Positions 32,901 through 44,382 of a DNA stretch of 64,000 nt are shown in pieces. How positions within the stretch are numbered: the stretch's first letter is position 1; each line of letters begins with the position of its first letter. Below the pieces are notes generated by a model that was given only the letters and a program-made list of their open reading frames with translations, made no database searches and was not told the DNA's origin. The translations under genes and the position numbers were made by a program. The stretch covers positions 10,724,421 to 10,788,420 of the forward strand of contig NC_054885.1 in assembly GCF_018320785.1 (NCBI RefSeq), read 5' to 3'. The stretch is from Cheilinus undulatus (Eukaryota > Chordata > Actinopteri > Labriformes > Labridae).

Positions 32901-35900
32901 GCAGATATTGAAACTGAGACATTTTACCATTTTATGAAAAATACTGGCACATATTGAGTTTGACGGCAACAACACATCTAAAAAGAATTGGGACAATTTC
33001 CATTAGTACCACTTACTTCTCCGGATGTTTTTTGCCCCATCCTTACCTTTTTGAGACGTGTTGCTGCCAACAAATTCAAAATGAGCTCATATTTTTCATG
33101 AAATGGTAAAAAGTCTCAGTTTTAACACCTACAATGTTACTTATGTTCTGTTGTGAATAAGATATGGGCTTATGAGAAATGCAAACCATTGCATTCTGTT
33201 TTTATTTCCATTTCACACAGCACCCCAACTTTCTTGGACATAGGATTCTAGTTTCTAAATAGAGTTAGGGGCTTTTTAGATAGTGATTTAACCTATTTCA
33301 TTCCCCCTACTAAAACAACAACCAGAGAAGCCAATAAAAACTACTCTCTGAGCGTGTAAGTGACAAAGATAAGCCCTTTTGTAGCTTTAAACTTGTGTTT
33401 TGCAAATTTATCTCAAGCGTTATGTATTATAGCAATATTTTCCTACTTTGAATTCCTTTAAACCCAAAATGTAAAAGTGAGGGTTTGAAGTGCAGGAATT
33501 ACTCTTCAGGGGACACAATAACCAGGCTCAGTGTTCATCTTCAGCTCCACTGGAGGCTGTTATGTGTTCAGATTTATTCAACTTGAAGTAATGTTTGAGT
33601 AAAATGAGCTGCATGGGGTGAGCAATTTGTCCTGTTAATGATGCTCTTGTGGTTGATAAATCGATGTGTTTTATTCTTGGTGGCATCCAGGGTTACAGGA
33701 AAAATGTAGACTGGCAGAGATGTGAATAATTAACCACATATTGACCCTGGAAATGGCAAATTAAGGATATTTATAAGGAAATTTATTCCTCATGCTGTTG
33801 TTAAAGGAGCCAAAATGATGAGAAGCATCCCTTGAATAGGCTCCCTCATATTCAGTTACAGTAGTTTGGCACTATTTAACTTCCACATAGATTACTGGAC
33901 GCTCCTTGGAAATGTCCTGGAAAATGTTTTTCTAAAGATAGATGGGAACCTCGGTCATCCCACCTCAGAGTAGGAAAAGAACGGTGCTGAGCGAGACAGA
34001 TGACCTTTTACTGTAAATGCTATCCTTTGTTGTCTTTTCTACATTTCTCTTTGTAACTGCTGAGATACAGTTACCATGGTAACCACATTCACTTCAGGGA
34101 TTTAGGTGAAGATAAAATATAAGCCTGTGTAAGACAAGGTACAGATTGCTTTAAGACAAAAGTTGCATCATCATGTTTTTCTAAACTCTCATCCTTCTCC
34201 TCACAGCTCACCACAAGCAAGCCTCTGTTCACAAGCTCTGGATGCATTTGGTAAGTTGTCTCTGTAACATTTTCTTTTAGTGGACCCTAATTACCTCACA
34301 ATTATATAATCATAAGTGCAATTATTGCTCAGAACGGTGAAAATTACCTTGCAATAAGTTGGAATTTTAACAAAGTAATACCTCGGAAATATGACATAAT
34401 AAGGAAGTATTTGCCACGTGATAATGTATGAATTTTCTAGTCATTCCTTGTAATATTATAGCAGTTCTCTGGTTATTACATGGTATCTTGCCTTAAACCT
34501 AACCTTAACCCTAAGAATTATCAAGTAGCTTATATACAAAATTATCATTGTATTTCATAGAAATTAGAGTAACATACAAGCTAATTACCAGAGGATTCCC
34601 ACATTATTACTAGGGTCAAGGTATGGGTAAGGATTAGGGTAAGGGGGTTAGGGGTTAGAGTAAGATACCACCTAATATTCATATATAATAGCCACAATAT
34701 TATGAGGTCTGCAGTTAGAGGGTTAGTGTAAAATACAAACTGATTACCACAAAATAGCCATAACATTACTAAGGAAGCTTTAAGGCTTAGGATTAGAGGT
34801 TTAGGGTAAAATACCACCTAATTACCAGAGAATTGGCACACTATTACAAGTTCTAGTGTTAGAGGGTTAGGGTCAAATACCATCTAATAAGTAGAAAATG
34901 TCTATGGTATTAAGAGTTCTAGGGTTAGGATTAGGGTTAGAGGGTAAGGGCTAACTACCACCTAATTATTAGATAACTGCCACAATCCTATGAGGTCTAG
35001 GGTTAGTCTTAGAGTGAAACGCCATGTAATTACTGGAGAATTGTCTCAATATTATGAGGAATTACTTAAAAATAAATACATTATTACTAGGTATACACTT
35101 CCTTAATATGAATGAGTTATTACTTCAGAAAGAGTCACCTTATTGCACTTTTTCTTACTAGATAATTATGCTTATTACTTTGAAAAGCACTAGGTAATTA
35201 GAGACCACTAAATAAAGTGCTAACATTGTCTAATCATTTTTCTTTATGAGCTTCTCAAGGCTGTGAATTGGGAATTTTTAAGTCAAGTAATATTTTCACA
35301 GCTTTGAGGTAGAAGTATTAAAATCACTTACATAGATTTCTTAAACCAGCAGCTACTAAACAAGCAGTAATGGTGATGAATAAAAAATCCATGTTGTCTT
35401 TTTTCTCTTGCAGTCAAAGCATGTAAAATGTTTGTCACCAAAGAGATGCTGCTGCTGAGCATCTCAATAGGATACACAGGTGGGTTAATGATGATGTCTG
35501 AAAGTGGATGTAAAATGAAAGTGATGGAAGTTGCTAATGGGTGTCTCTGCTGTTTTAGGACTGGAACTCACTTTTTACAGCGGGGTCTACGGGACCTGCA
35601 TAGGAGCCATGAATCAGTTCGGCAAAGACGCTAAGAGTTTGATCGGCATCTCTGGCATTTTCATCGGCATTGGCGAGATTTTGGGTGGGTCATCTTTACT
35701 GTGTCTGTTTTTCATCTTACTTATGATGCCTGTCTTCTAAAAGCACTCGAGAGGGAAAGAGAAAATACCCCACCAGCTGCATTATTTAATCTCTTTCTCA
35801 TCTGTCTGCCCAGGAGGGGGCGTGTTTGGGATGCTTAACAAGTGCAACCGGTATGGGAGGAACCCTGTGGTGCTGCTCGGGCTCATCACACACTTTGTTG

Positions 35901-38117
35901 CCTTTTACCTGATTTTTCTCAACATCGCCAGTGATGCTCCTTTGGCTCCAGAGGCAGGAACAGATCTGCAGGCCTACGTCACACCCAGGTAAAAGACTAT
36001 AGTGACCATATTAAAGCATACAGTAAAAAACAGAGGGCTTCCATCTGTACCTGATAGACATTGATCACAGATTAAACCACTTGGTCTTTGTTTTTACAAA
36101 CAACAGTTCTAAAAGAGTTGGGACATTGTTTAAAATGTGAATAAAACCTGAATACGGTGATTTATATATCTTAACAACCACTTGAATACAGCACAAAGGC
36201 AAGATTTTTTTTTGCTTGAACTGATAAACTTAATTATTTTTTGGAAATGCCTGCAGTGCATTCCACAAAAGTTGGGACAGAAGCATGTTTACAGCTGTGT
36301 TACGACACCTATTCTGACAACAACCTGTCATTTTAATTACTCAACAGTGCAGGGTTTCTGTTGTCATACTCTGTGCTTCATAACGGGTCATACATTTGGG
36401 AGAAAAGTCTGACGCCAGTCTAGTACCCATGCTCTTTTACTGTGAAGCCATGCTGTTGTAACTCGTTCAGAATGTGGCTTGGCTGAAATGAGCAGGGACA
36501 TCCCACAAAAGATGCACCTGGATGGATGCATATGTTGCTCCAAAACCTCTATGTACCTCTCAGTATTAATGGCACAGATGTTAAATCACTATTAAAGTCT
36601 GACAAATTGACTGTACTCCTATAGTCAAAACACTAAGTTACTGCCAGTGCAGTCATTGATGTTTTTTTCCCAGCAGTAGTATAAAAACTGATTTTTTTAT
36701 CAGAGCTGCCACATCTTAGATTTACAGGAAATTTTAAGGACATCAGTCTGATTCAGCAACCAAACATTGTTGTGTCTTTCCATTTCATGCAGCTATTTTT
36801 AAACCAGAAGAATATGGCTGAAACAAACAAAAATAGTTTACAGTGTTTCCTTTAAACCAGTGGTTCTCAGCTAGTCTAGCCTCAGTACTCACCACAAGCT
36901 ATTTCAACTATTTGCAGCCCAAATTCCCCAAAAATGTCAACAGCTCTTATTTATTTAATGAAAAATGTCACAGTTTGGATCTTGGACTGAGCAAAATATA
37001 TTACTTATTAAAGAAACAGAACAAAACAAGCACAATTTATAAACCATTATCATGTGATAATGCATACATTTTTTAAATTTCCCAGGGTCTTGAGGAATAT
37101 CATCATTATTTTGTGAGAAGCAGCTGTTACACCAAGAAAAGGAGCTAAGGGAGCTGAGAAAACATTGAAAGTTGCCCATTATCGCAATTAAACACAAATT
37201 AAATGGGGGCTTCAGTAGCCTATTTCATAGCCTTGAGCCAGGGACACATTGGCAACCCACTGCAAACAGCTCAGCAACCTACTTTTTGGTGCTGACTCAC
37301 CTGTTGAGAACCATTGCTTTATACCAATAATCAAAGTAGTTTAACTTCAGCTTATATTAAGATGCAGTGATGCCAAAACAGTAAGATATTTATCTGCTGA
37401 CTTGAAGCAGTACAAGTCATTAATGCTGCCCCCTCCATATTAACAGGTGGGACATGGGTTGAAATCTCGAGTTAAAATATACAACAAAAAATGTTTAACA
37501 CAATCCCAGACTCTGCTGTGATAGCTTCTATAACCCTTGATTTATGTTTGTTTCAATTACTTAGTGTTGCCCTAAAAGGGGGCTATTTTGGCTTCACATT
37601 TGTACAAGAGAAGGAGAGGCAGATGTGTTGTCCATTGGTGTTTGACTTCTGATTTTGTGTTGCTGCTCAGTGTGGCCGTGGCAATGCTCTGCAGCTTCCT
37701 GCTTGGTTTGGGCGACAGCTGCTTCAATACTCAGCTGCTGAGCATCATCGGCTTCTTGTTCCGCGACAACAGCGCCCCTGCATTTGCTGTCTTCAAGTTC
37801 ATACAGGTGAGTCTGAGACCAGACACCCTGGTGGAGTTTGGATTGGTAGCTGGTATTTTACAGCTATGGAGATTTAATGGCTCTGTCAGTTTCTCTTTCA
37901 ATCTCAGTCTTTCAGTTTCAAGTTCATCTCAAAATATCATTGTTTTTCTCTCCAGTCCATCATGGCTGCTCTGGCCTTCTTCTACAGCAACTACCTGCTG
38001 CTTCACTGGCAGCTGCTCATCCTGGTCGTGATGGGTTTCCTGGGCTCTATGACTTTCTTTATGGCTGAGGCTCTGGCTGAATCTACAAGGCGAGAAACGG
38101 ACTATGAAAGCATCTGA
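30000..38117 (+). CDS. mfsd11: UNC93-like protein MFSD11 (major facilitator superfamily)
   Basis: Thirteen coding exons give 454 aa (human 449): 30000-30095, 30187-30242, 30439-30546, 30625-30704, 30785-30881, 30979-31037, 31159-31318, 34207-34250, 35414-35479, 35559-35684, 35814-35988, 37671-37806 and 37956-38117. All junctions are GT-AG and in phase. It is an orphan 12-helix membrane transporter related to UNC93; substrate unknown. Start MSPEGKKLLN, then helix 1 (IIILGFGFMFMFTAF). UNC93-type SGIFWALLQFSLFFGN follows; a hydrophilic loop (RKPDPDPAPSEASESLL) splits the two six-helix halves. The second half keeps LTFYSGVYGTCIGAMNQFG and GLGDSCFNTQ. Asn-x-Ser/Thr sites occur at NSTEF and NSTDI. 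The ATG was chosen because it opens exon 2 and matches the family. It is divergent from srsf2, as in mammals. Introns carry several transposons. Confidence 0.97.
31693..31984. mobile_element. hAT-type MITE ('cagtggttctcaac' ends)
   Basis: The left end cagattgggtctcaactggt and the right end actagttgagaaccactg are inverted copies. The interior has gggacccac/gacccac words. It lies in the intron between mfsd11 exons 7 and 8. Confidence 0.6.
32799..33248. mobile_element. Foldback MITE with very long inverted arms
   Basis: The left arm (cagtcccgattccaaaaaag..., 32799 to about 32965) and right arm (about 33075-33248, inverted) match over roughly 170 bases, including acagaatgcattgatttg and atatcttattcacaac words. 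The element is almost a full palindrome with a short spacer. This is a family very common in teleosts. Confidence 0.75.
34290..35215. repeat. Inverted-end element with internal tandem repeats rich in TTAGGG-like words
   Basis: The middle (34560-35060) repeats a unit of about 80-95 bases: attaccagagaattgccacaa...ggttagggtaaaataccacc. The outer parts (for example taataaggaagtattt near 34400 and acacttccttaatatg near 35090) are inverted copies. It looks like a DNA transposon carrying internal minisatellite repeats, within an mfsd11 intron. Confidence 0.6.
36100..36620. mobile_element. Truncated relative of the 32.8 kb foldback family, longer type
   Basis: It begins acagttctaaaagagttgggac and continues with acaaaagttgggacagaagcatg and tggatgcatatgttgctccaaaacct, the internal words of the longer teleost family member. 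No clear right inverted end was found and there is no ORF. Confidence 0.5.
36858..37316. mobile_element. hAT-type MITE, 459 bp
   Basis: The ends cagtggttctcagctag (36858-36874) and acctgttgagaaccattg (about 37299-37316) are inverted copies. The interior near the right end has cagcaacctactttttggtgctgactcacc. It lies in the intron before mfsd11 exon 12. Confidence 0.65.
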
Positions 38118-38292
38118 TGTGAGACTGGTGAGGAGGAGGATGAGGAGGGCACAGCTGGAGGAGTTTAGCCTTCCACAGCTGGAAATATATCCCAGGGATA
38201 GTGATAATGAAGATACCACAGCTTGACAGTGTGGTATGATTCCTGAAGTAGCCTGGTACCATTTATCTTTGTAATTATATGACATACTGTAT

Positions 38293-38298
38293 ATTAAA
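38293..38298 (+). terminator. mfsd11: Poly(A) signal candidate of mfsd11
   Basis: ATTAAA lies about 175 nt after the stop codon, followed by a GT-rich stretch (ggtttgtccagtgggggtcc). Other AATAAA motifs farther down (39182, 42896) could give longer 3' UTRs. Confidence 0.45.
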
Positions 38299-38889
38299 AA
38301 GGTTTGTCCAGTGGGGGTCCAGTGTGCACTAAAGTTATCCTTACTTTGGTTCATTCTGGTCATGTTGTAATTATGTAGTGCACAAACATATCAGAAATTG
38401 GAAAAAAATGGTGTAATATATACCTCAAAAAGACTCGGCTGAGACATCAATAATAGAAATCTTGATTTGGACATAAAGCACTTCTGATTCAAGGTCTGTT
38501 ATTGAAAATGTACATGGGTGGGTAATGAGATCCCACTGCTAGTGCCTGTATGAAAAGAACCTAAAGAAATATACTCATTTTGTTATGAAGCAGCTTTACA
38601 TAAAACGAACATCTTTGTCTCTGAGTGCTGCTGCTCAGGGTGCATGCAACAACTTATATCAAGAATTTCAGTATTTTGAAACCCGGATAAAAAGTTTGAA
38701 ATTGCCCATTGTAGATCACTTTTAGAAACAGGCATACACATGGCTGTACTGGCTGCAATGTACTCCTTTAGGGTTGAGAGGCCATTATCTAAGCAGTTCT
38801 ATCAAAAACAGCTGATGTTGTCGGCAACAGGCTCAGCATGTTGTTTTAAATGGCACCAAACTTGATTGATAAAAGACTAGGTTAAACTC

Positions 38890-41240
38890 TCTAAACAGGA
38901 GTTGCTGATCTGCCTCTGCATTGGTCTATAAGCCTGTTTATATAATCGTAGGATTTGTGCATTTAAAATTGTAAGTTCAAGCCCAACAATATTAAACGCA
39001 CAATAACAAACTCTGATAAGGATAGAAGAAGTATAGCAACTCCTGTATTCTTAGGTAACATTGATGCTTTTGCCAGTAGAGTCCTGTTGGTTTAAGAAGA
39101 GATGTAACTTTTTATTCTGTTTAAAAAGTAACCAAATCTTATACAGAAAAACCCCACTCGTGGACTGAGAATGTTATTTAAAATAAAAATGTATTTCATT
39201 AACAAAAATTGGAGCTCTGCCTCACTGACTACAGGAGTTGCTGCTCTACCTCTGCTTTGATGAGTGAGCCTGTTTATATAATTTTGGGATGAGGGTATTT
39301 AAGCGGTTTGTTCAATTCCACAATATTTATGAAACGCACAATGCCACCTGATGAAGGCAGAGGAAGCATAGCAACTCCCATATTCTTCAAAGTAACACTG
39401 GTTCTTTTACCAATAGAGCCCTGTAGTCTAAAAAAGAAACATGGAACTGCCTGTTCTGGTCTAAAAGGAACCCAGTCATATACAGAAAAACCCCACTCAT
39501 TGGCTAAGATTGTTATTCTAAATAAACAAAGATTCCACTGACAAAAATTGGAGCTGTACCTCATCAAACATGGGAATTTGTGGTCTACCTCTGCTTTGGT
39601 GGGTGAGCCTGTTTGTATAATTTTGGGATGAGGGTGTTTAAAATAGTTAGTTCAAGCCCAACACTATAAAACACAAAATGGTAAACTAATGAAGGCAGAG
39701 TAAGAACAACAACTCTTGTATTCTTTGAGGTAAAATTGGTGCTTTTGCCAGTAGAGTCCTGTGGACTTAAGAAGAAACATGTAACTGCTTATTCTGTTTT
39801 AAAAGGTGCCGATTCATATTCAGAAAAATCCACTGATGGGCTAAGAATGTTATTCTAAACAAAAAAAGGATTCTATTAAAAAAAATTGAGCTCTACCTCA
39901 CCAAACAAAGGAGTTGCTGATCAACCCCTGCATTGATCTACAAGCCTGTTTTTATAATTGTAGGATGTGGGCATTTTAAATGGTTACTTCAAGCCCAACA
40001 CTATTTGTTAAATTCACAATGACAAACTGATGAAGGCAGTGGTAGCACAACAACTCCTTTTTTTTTCTTTCAGGTAAAATTGGTATTTTTGACAGTACAG
40101 TAGAGTCCTATGGCCTTAGATAAAAACAGATTACATTAACAAAAATTGTAACTTTACCTCACTAGAGATGGGAGTTGCTGATCTACCTCTGCTTAAACGG
40201 ATAAGCATGTTTATATAATTGTGAGATATGGGTGTTTTAGATAGTAATCACACATTCAACACAGTAGTGATAGCGCACACAATAACACAAGCTAATCATG
40301 GCCTAAAAACTTGAGCAACTACTACATTCTATGAGGTGAAATTTTTATTTTTTGTTACTGGAGTCAGTGGCTTCATGGATGAAAATCTGCCATTTCCTCT
40401 TCAAAAACAATCTTAATATTGAAGAAATAGGGCCATTTACAGGCTCTGAATATTTTTCTAAATGGTACAAGACTCTTATTAACAAAAGAATGCCTTTTAC
40501 CTTGCTAAATGTGGGAGTTGCTGATCTACCCACACTTTGATCTGTAAGCCTGCTTGAATAATGTGGAATGTAGGGGTTTTAAGTTCAGTTTCAACACAAC
40601 AGTAATGATATGTTTAAAAACACAAGCTTATCGGGGCAGAGGAAGCTCAGCACCTCTCGTGCTCTTGGAGCTAGAGTTGGTGTTTTTTTCAAGAGAGTTA
40701 AGTAGCTTTAGAAAGAGAATGTTACTGCCATATCTGCTGTAAAAGAGGAGCTTACTCATTCACAAAAAGGCTGATGGCTGTCTCAGAATGCGGTTCAAAA
40801 CAATTCCAATAACAAAAAAAGGAGTTTTACAACACAAAATATGGGGGTTGCTTGTCTACTCATCCTTCCATCTGTAGGCCTGATTGATACTTTTGGGTGT
40901 TTTTGAATACTTAGTTTAATTCCAACACAATATTTATGAAACACACATTAGCACAAGCTCATCAAGGCAGAAGAAGCTCAGCAGCTCATGTTTTCTTGGA
41001 AGTAGAGTTGGTGTTTTGTCAGTGGAAACATGGGAGTTGCTGATCTACCCCTACCTTGATCTATAAAGCTGTACAGACTGTATAATCATGAACAATATAT
41101 TTATGGGGTAAGGGTGTTTTAACTGTTCATCAAAGTCCAACACTATGTCTATGAAACACACTACAAGGAAGGCAGCAGAGGCCAAGCACCTTCTGTGTTT
41201 TTTTAAGGTAAATTTGGTGTCTTTGTCAGTGGAGTCCAGC
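38890..41240 (+). repeat. Diverged tandem array, eight units of about 335 bp
   Basis: The marker ggagttgctgatctacctctg...(a/g)agcctgttt recurs near 38900, 39235, 39573, 39910, 40172, 40515, 40846 and 41034. Spacings are about 335, 338, 337, 262, 343, 331 and 188. Each unit also has gatgaaggcagaggaagc(a)t, aactcccatattctt, ttttgccagtagagtcctg and acagaaaaaccccactc. The last units are shortened or decayed. No long ORF runs through it. Confidence 0.85.
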
Positions 41241-41249
41241 TGCTTTTAG

Positions 41250-44200
41250 AGCATCTATTTTATTGCAGTTTCTGGTGGTATCTCTAGAAATCTGTTCTGT
41301 ATTATTGATGCCAAGAATTACAATTTAAGCCAGTCAGTGGCAAAAACAAACATGTTCTGCAGATTTTCACCATGTTTAAGTTGCAGCCATTACAGCTTGT
41401 ATTGCACCTGGCATATGAAATTATTTATACCTACTAGCATGAGTCATTCAGACCCTGAATTAAACTTCATTAGGTATACCTATCCAACTGTTTATTAACG
41501 CAAATATCTAATCAGCCAATCACATGCCAGCAACCAAAGTGTTAATGCATGTAGGCATGGTCAAGATGATGTGCTGAAGTTCAAACTGAACATTAGAATT
41601 AGAAAGACAGGTGATTAAAATCGCCTTTACCATTCTGATGCTTGACCATGTTAACATGCCTAAATACACTGATTGCTGCCTTATGATTGGCTGATAAGAT
41701 ACTTGTGTTAATGAGCAATCAAACTGGCATACCTAATGAAATGATCAGTGAGTGTATGTCTCAATGGGTAGGTTTAAAAATACTGGAATTCCCCTTTGAA
41801 ATGACCATTTAACATGCCTTGCACTCATAGCAACATATCATGCACAAAATCAACCATGATTATAATGCATTACTGAAAAAAACACCCATCTGTGAAAATA
41901 CAGTTCATCAAACTGGCTTTGTAAGAGATGCTGTCAAAAACAATTATACACTGAAGCAATTGTGTTGTCTGTCCACTGCTGTACTTCACAGTTTATCAGA
42001 CATGTTAAGCTGCAGTCACAAGCGATTCACAGCCTGCAATGAACTGTAAAGACAAATATTTATCAGTCAGTTCTCTTCTGGTTATGTGTTTGATTTAAAG
42101 ACATTACAGCAGTTAGGGAGCAAACAGTTTAAAGGGAAACACTGTCAATATTTGTGTGTGCTAACTTCATTTCTAATCTTATTTTTATATGTTCTCTTTC
42201 TTTTCTCAGTCTTTCATTATACCCTTAATGCTGTGTAGCTGGTTTATCTGTAATAAGATCCACATTGGCTGGATTACCCGTGACTCTGCATTCCAGTGAA
42301 CTTATTGTTATTGACAGCGGGTGACTTCATTTAGCTAAAACAAACAGAAAATTAAATACCAGTCCTTTTTTTTCTTCCTTTGAAACTTTCTTTTAACTTC
42401 GAATATGGAGTAAAAAAAGATTTCAACTGAAAAAGAAGGCCAGTTAGAGCAGAAAGCCAAAGATTAGTCTTGTTTTTTTTTTTTTTTTCTGTCACCTGTG
42501 TTGTTGCACCCTGAATGAAATAATTTTGATATTGTCTCTCAGTTTAAGCTGATCTGATGCCAAACCATCACAGTGCTAAAAAAGGCCTTAGGACTCGTCC
42601 TTTACAAATAGATTTATGTTTTATTTTAAGTGGAAAAGGGTGTTGAGGAACTGTACCACACATGCTGTAGTTTTTTTCTCATGTTAAAGTGTCAGAATTT
42701 GAATTACAGTAAATTATTCTGGTTAATTTATTGCTGAAGGAAACATCAGGGGATGGGTTTGCTCAGTTTTTTTGGTGTTGCAATCAATCTCAAGGATATT
42801 AAGGGAAATGCATGTGTACTATAAGAAATGTGATTTTATACTTGAATGTAGTAATGAATGGCGCCCAAACTTTTGCTTGCTTGTTTTTATTATCAATAAA
42901 ATCTTATTTTGAACAGAGAGTGTGTTTGATCAGGATTGACCAAAGATTTTACATTATTATTTTATGGGTAAAGCAGGGGTGAACTACAGAAGCCTAAAGA
43001 GGACATACATGTATAAATTTCTTTTACACTTTTTTGGGTGAATGTTGGTGATTTCCTCTTGTTTTCTGGAGATCTTATTTCATGTTATGTTTTTTAAAGT
43101 AATGGCAGGTTGATTTTTAAAGATTTACAGAAAATGAAATTAAGTCATACAAGGGAAAACTGAGTTGTGATTCAGAGTTAACTAGAAAGCACTCGGAGAG
43201 CGCAGACCAGAGAGCCCTATCTCCCAGTAGTAAAGAATCCTTTAAAAAATTCCTGGATCCAGACAGTGATCCGGATCAGTCCCAAAATCTAATCAGTTCC
43301 TCTTTTTGCCATTTCCTGAAAATTTCATCAAAATCCATCTAGAACTTTTTGAGTTATTTTTCTAACAAACAAAAAAAAACCTTGCCAATCACATAACCTC
43401 CTTGGCGGAGGTGATTAGATGAATATGTTGAGAGCTAGAAAAAAAAAAAGAAATTTACACTATATTGTAAGAAAAAGCAGCAAAATAAATAATGGATATG
43501 ATATGATATATATGTTTGCATGGCTTATAATGGTCAGCAGGTCTTTAACAAACTGAAATATTAAAGCTCCTGTGAATATATTGTGGTTTTTCATTTTTGG
43601 CACCCCCCTGTGGACAACTTAGTCCCGTTATCGACATGATAACTATCCTATGAATGCATAAGTTGTGTTTTCCGGGGAAAAAAATGCTTTTATTTAACTA
43701 TTTGTCACTCATTTTGAATGTTTGCAGAAAATTTTACAGAAGGTTTCATAGGATGCTTTAACCCTTGTGACACCTACCCTTGGCAGTTTAACAGGCTTTA
43801 ATAATCATACTGTATAAACAAGCTGTTTCAAAGTGGTCTAGTTTGCTTTTGTAAGTGATAAACTGTCCACCATATCATTTCAGTATTTTCCTCAGCTACC
43901 TGAAAAGTCTGTACAGGAGCTTTAAAATCCTATTTTTTTTTTTTTTTTTTTTTAATGTTAAAAGTCACAAAGTGTATTGAATTCACCAAGAGACAACCCA
44001 ATATTGGATTTCCTTCTAAAAATGTGTTTGTGGAAAAATGTAAGGTGTTTAGGTGTGTTTGAACGTCACTGGTCCAGCTGAAGTTGCTATTTGTCTTTCG
44101 AAGATGATTACATCCTAACGTCAACAACCTCCGAGGTAACGGTCGCTTGTTGGATCCGGGACAGGATTACACGCGTTGGAGAGCGACCAACGTGATTTCT

Positions 44201-44382
44201 TAAATATTTGTTTGACTGTGTTACATGTACTTTTCGATTGTTTCTGAAGACTGGAGTCGTCAGAAACAAACTGTTGTCGACAAAGTTGAAAACCCGGTGG
44301 TGAGAATTTAACTTTAACGAGCAAGCTAACATTAGCTCAACTTCAAATTGATTCACGGTTGTGTCCTCGCGCACGAGCCAAG
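41250..44382. other. Intergenic region between mfsd11 and the DUF4795 gene
   Basis: No gene was recognised. It contains a repeat at 43221-43425, a poly(T) run at 42473-42489 and another at 43931-43953. A CpG-containing start region (44090-44382) precedes the next ATG. Confidence 0.4.
43221..43425 (+). mobile_element. Teleost interspersed repeat, LINE 3'-end type
   Basis: The sequence tcctggatccagacagtgatcc, cattt(c)ctgaaaatttcatcaaaatcc, actttttgagttattt and acctccttggcggaggtga matches, from memory, a very common fish repeat that resembles a non-LTR retrotransposon tail. I am unsure of the family name. Confidence 0.55.

Noticed and set aside
37588-38031. 147-codon frame across the last mfsd11 exons
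   Set aside because: It only overlaps mfsd11 exons 12-13 and the intron between them; the spliced frame differs.
38890-41240. CRISPR-like or gene-family tandem array
   Set aside because: Units are long, diverged and without spacers or ORFs. This is a eukaryotic macrosatellite, not CRISPR or a gene cluster.
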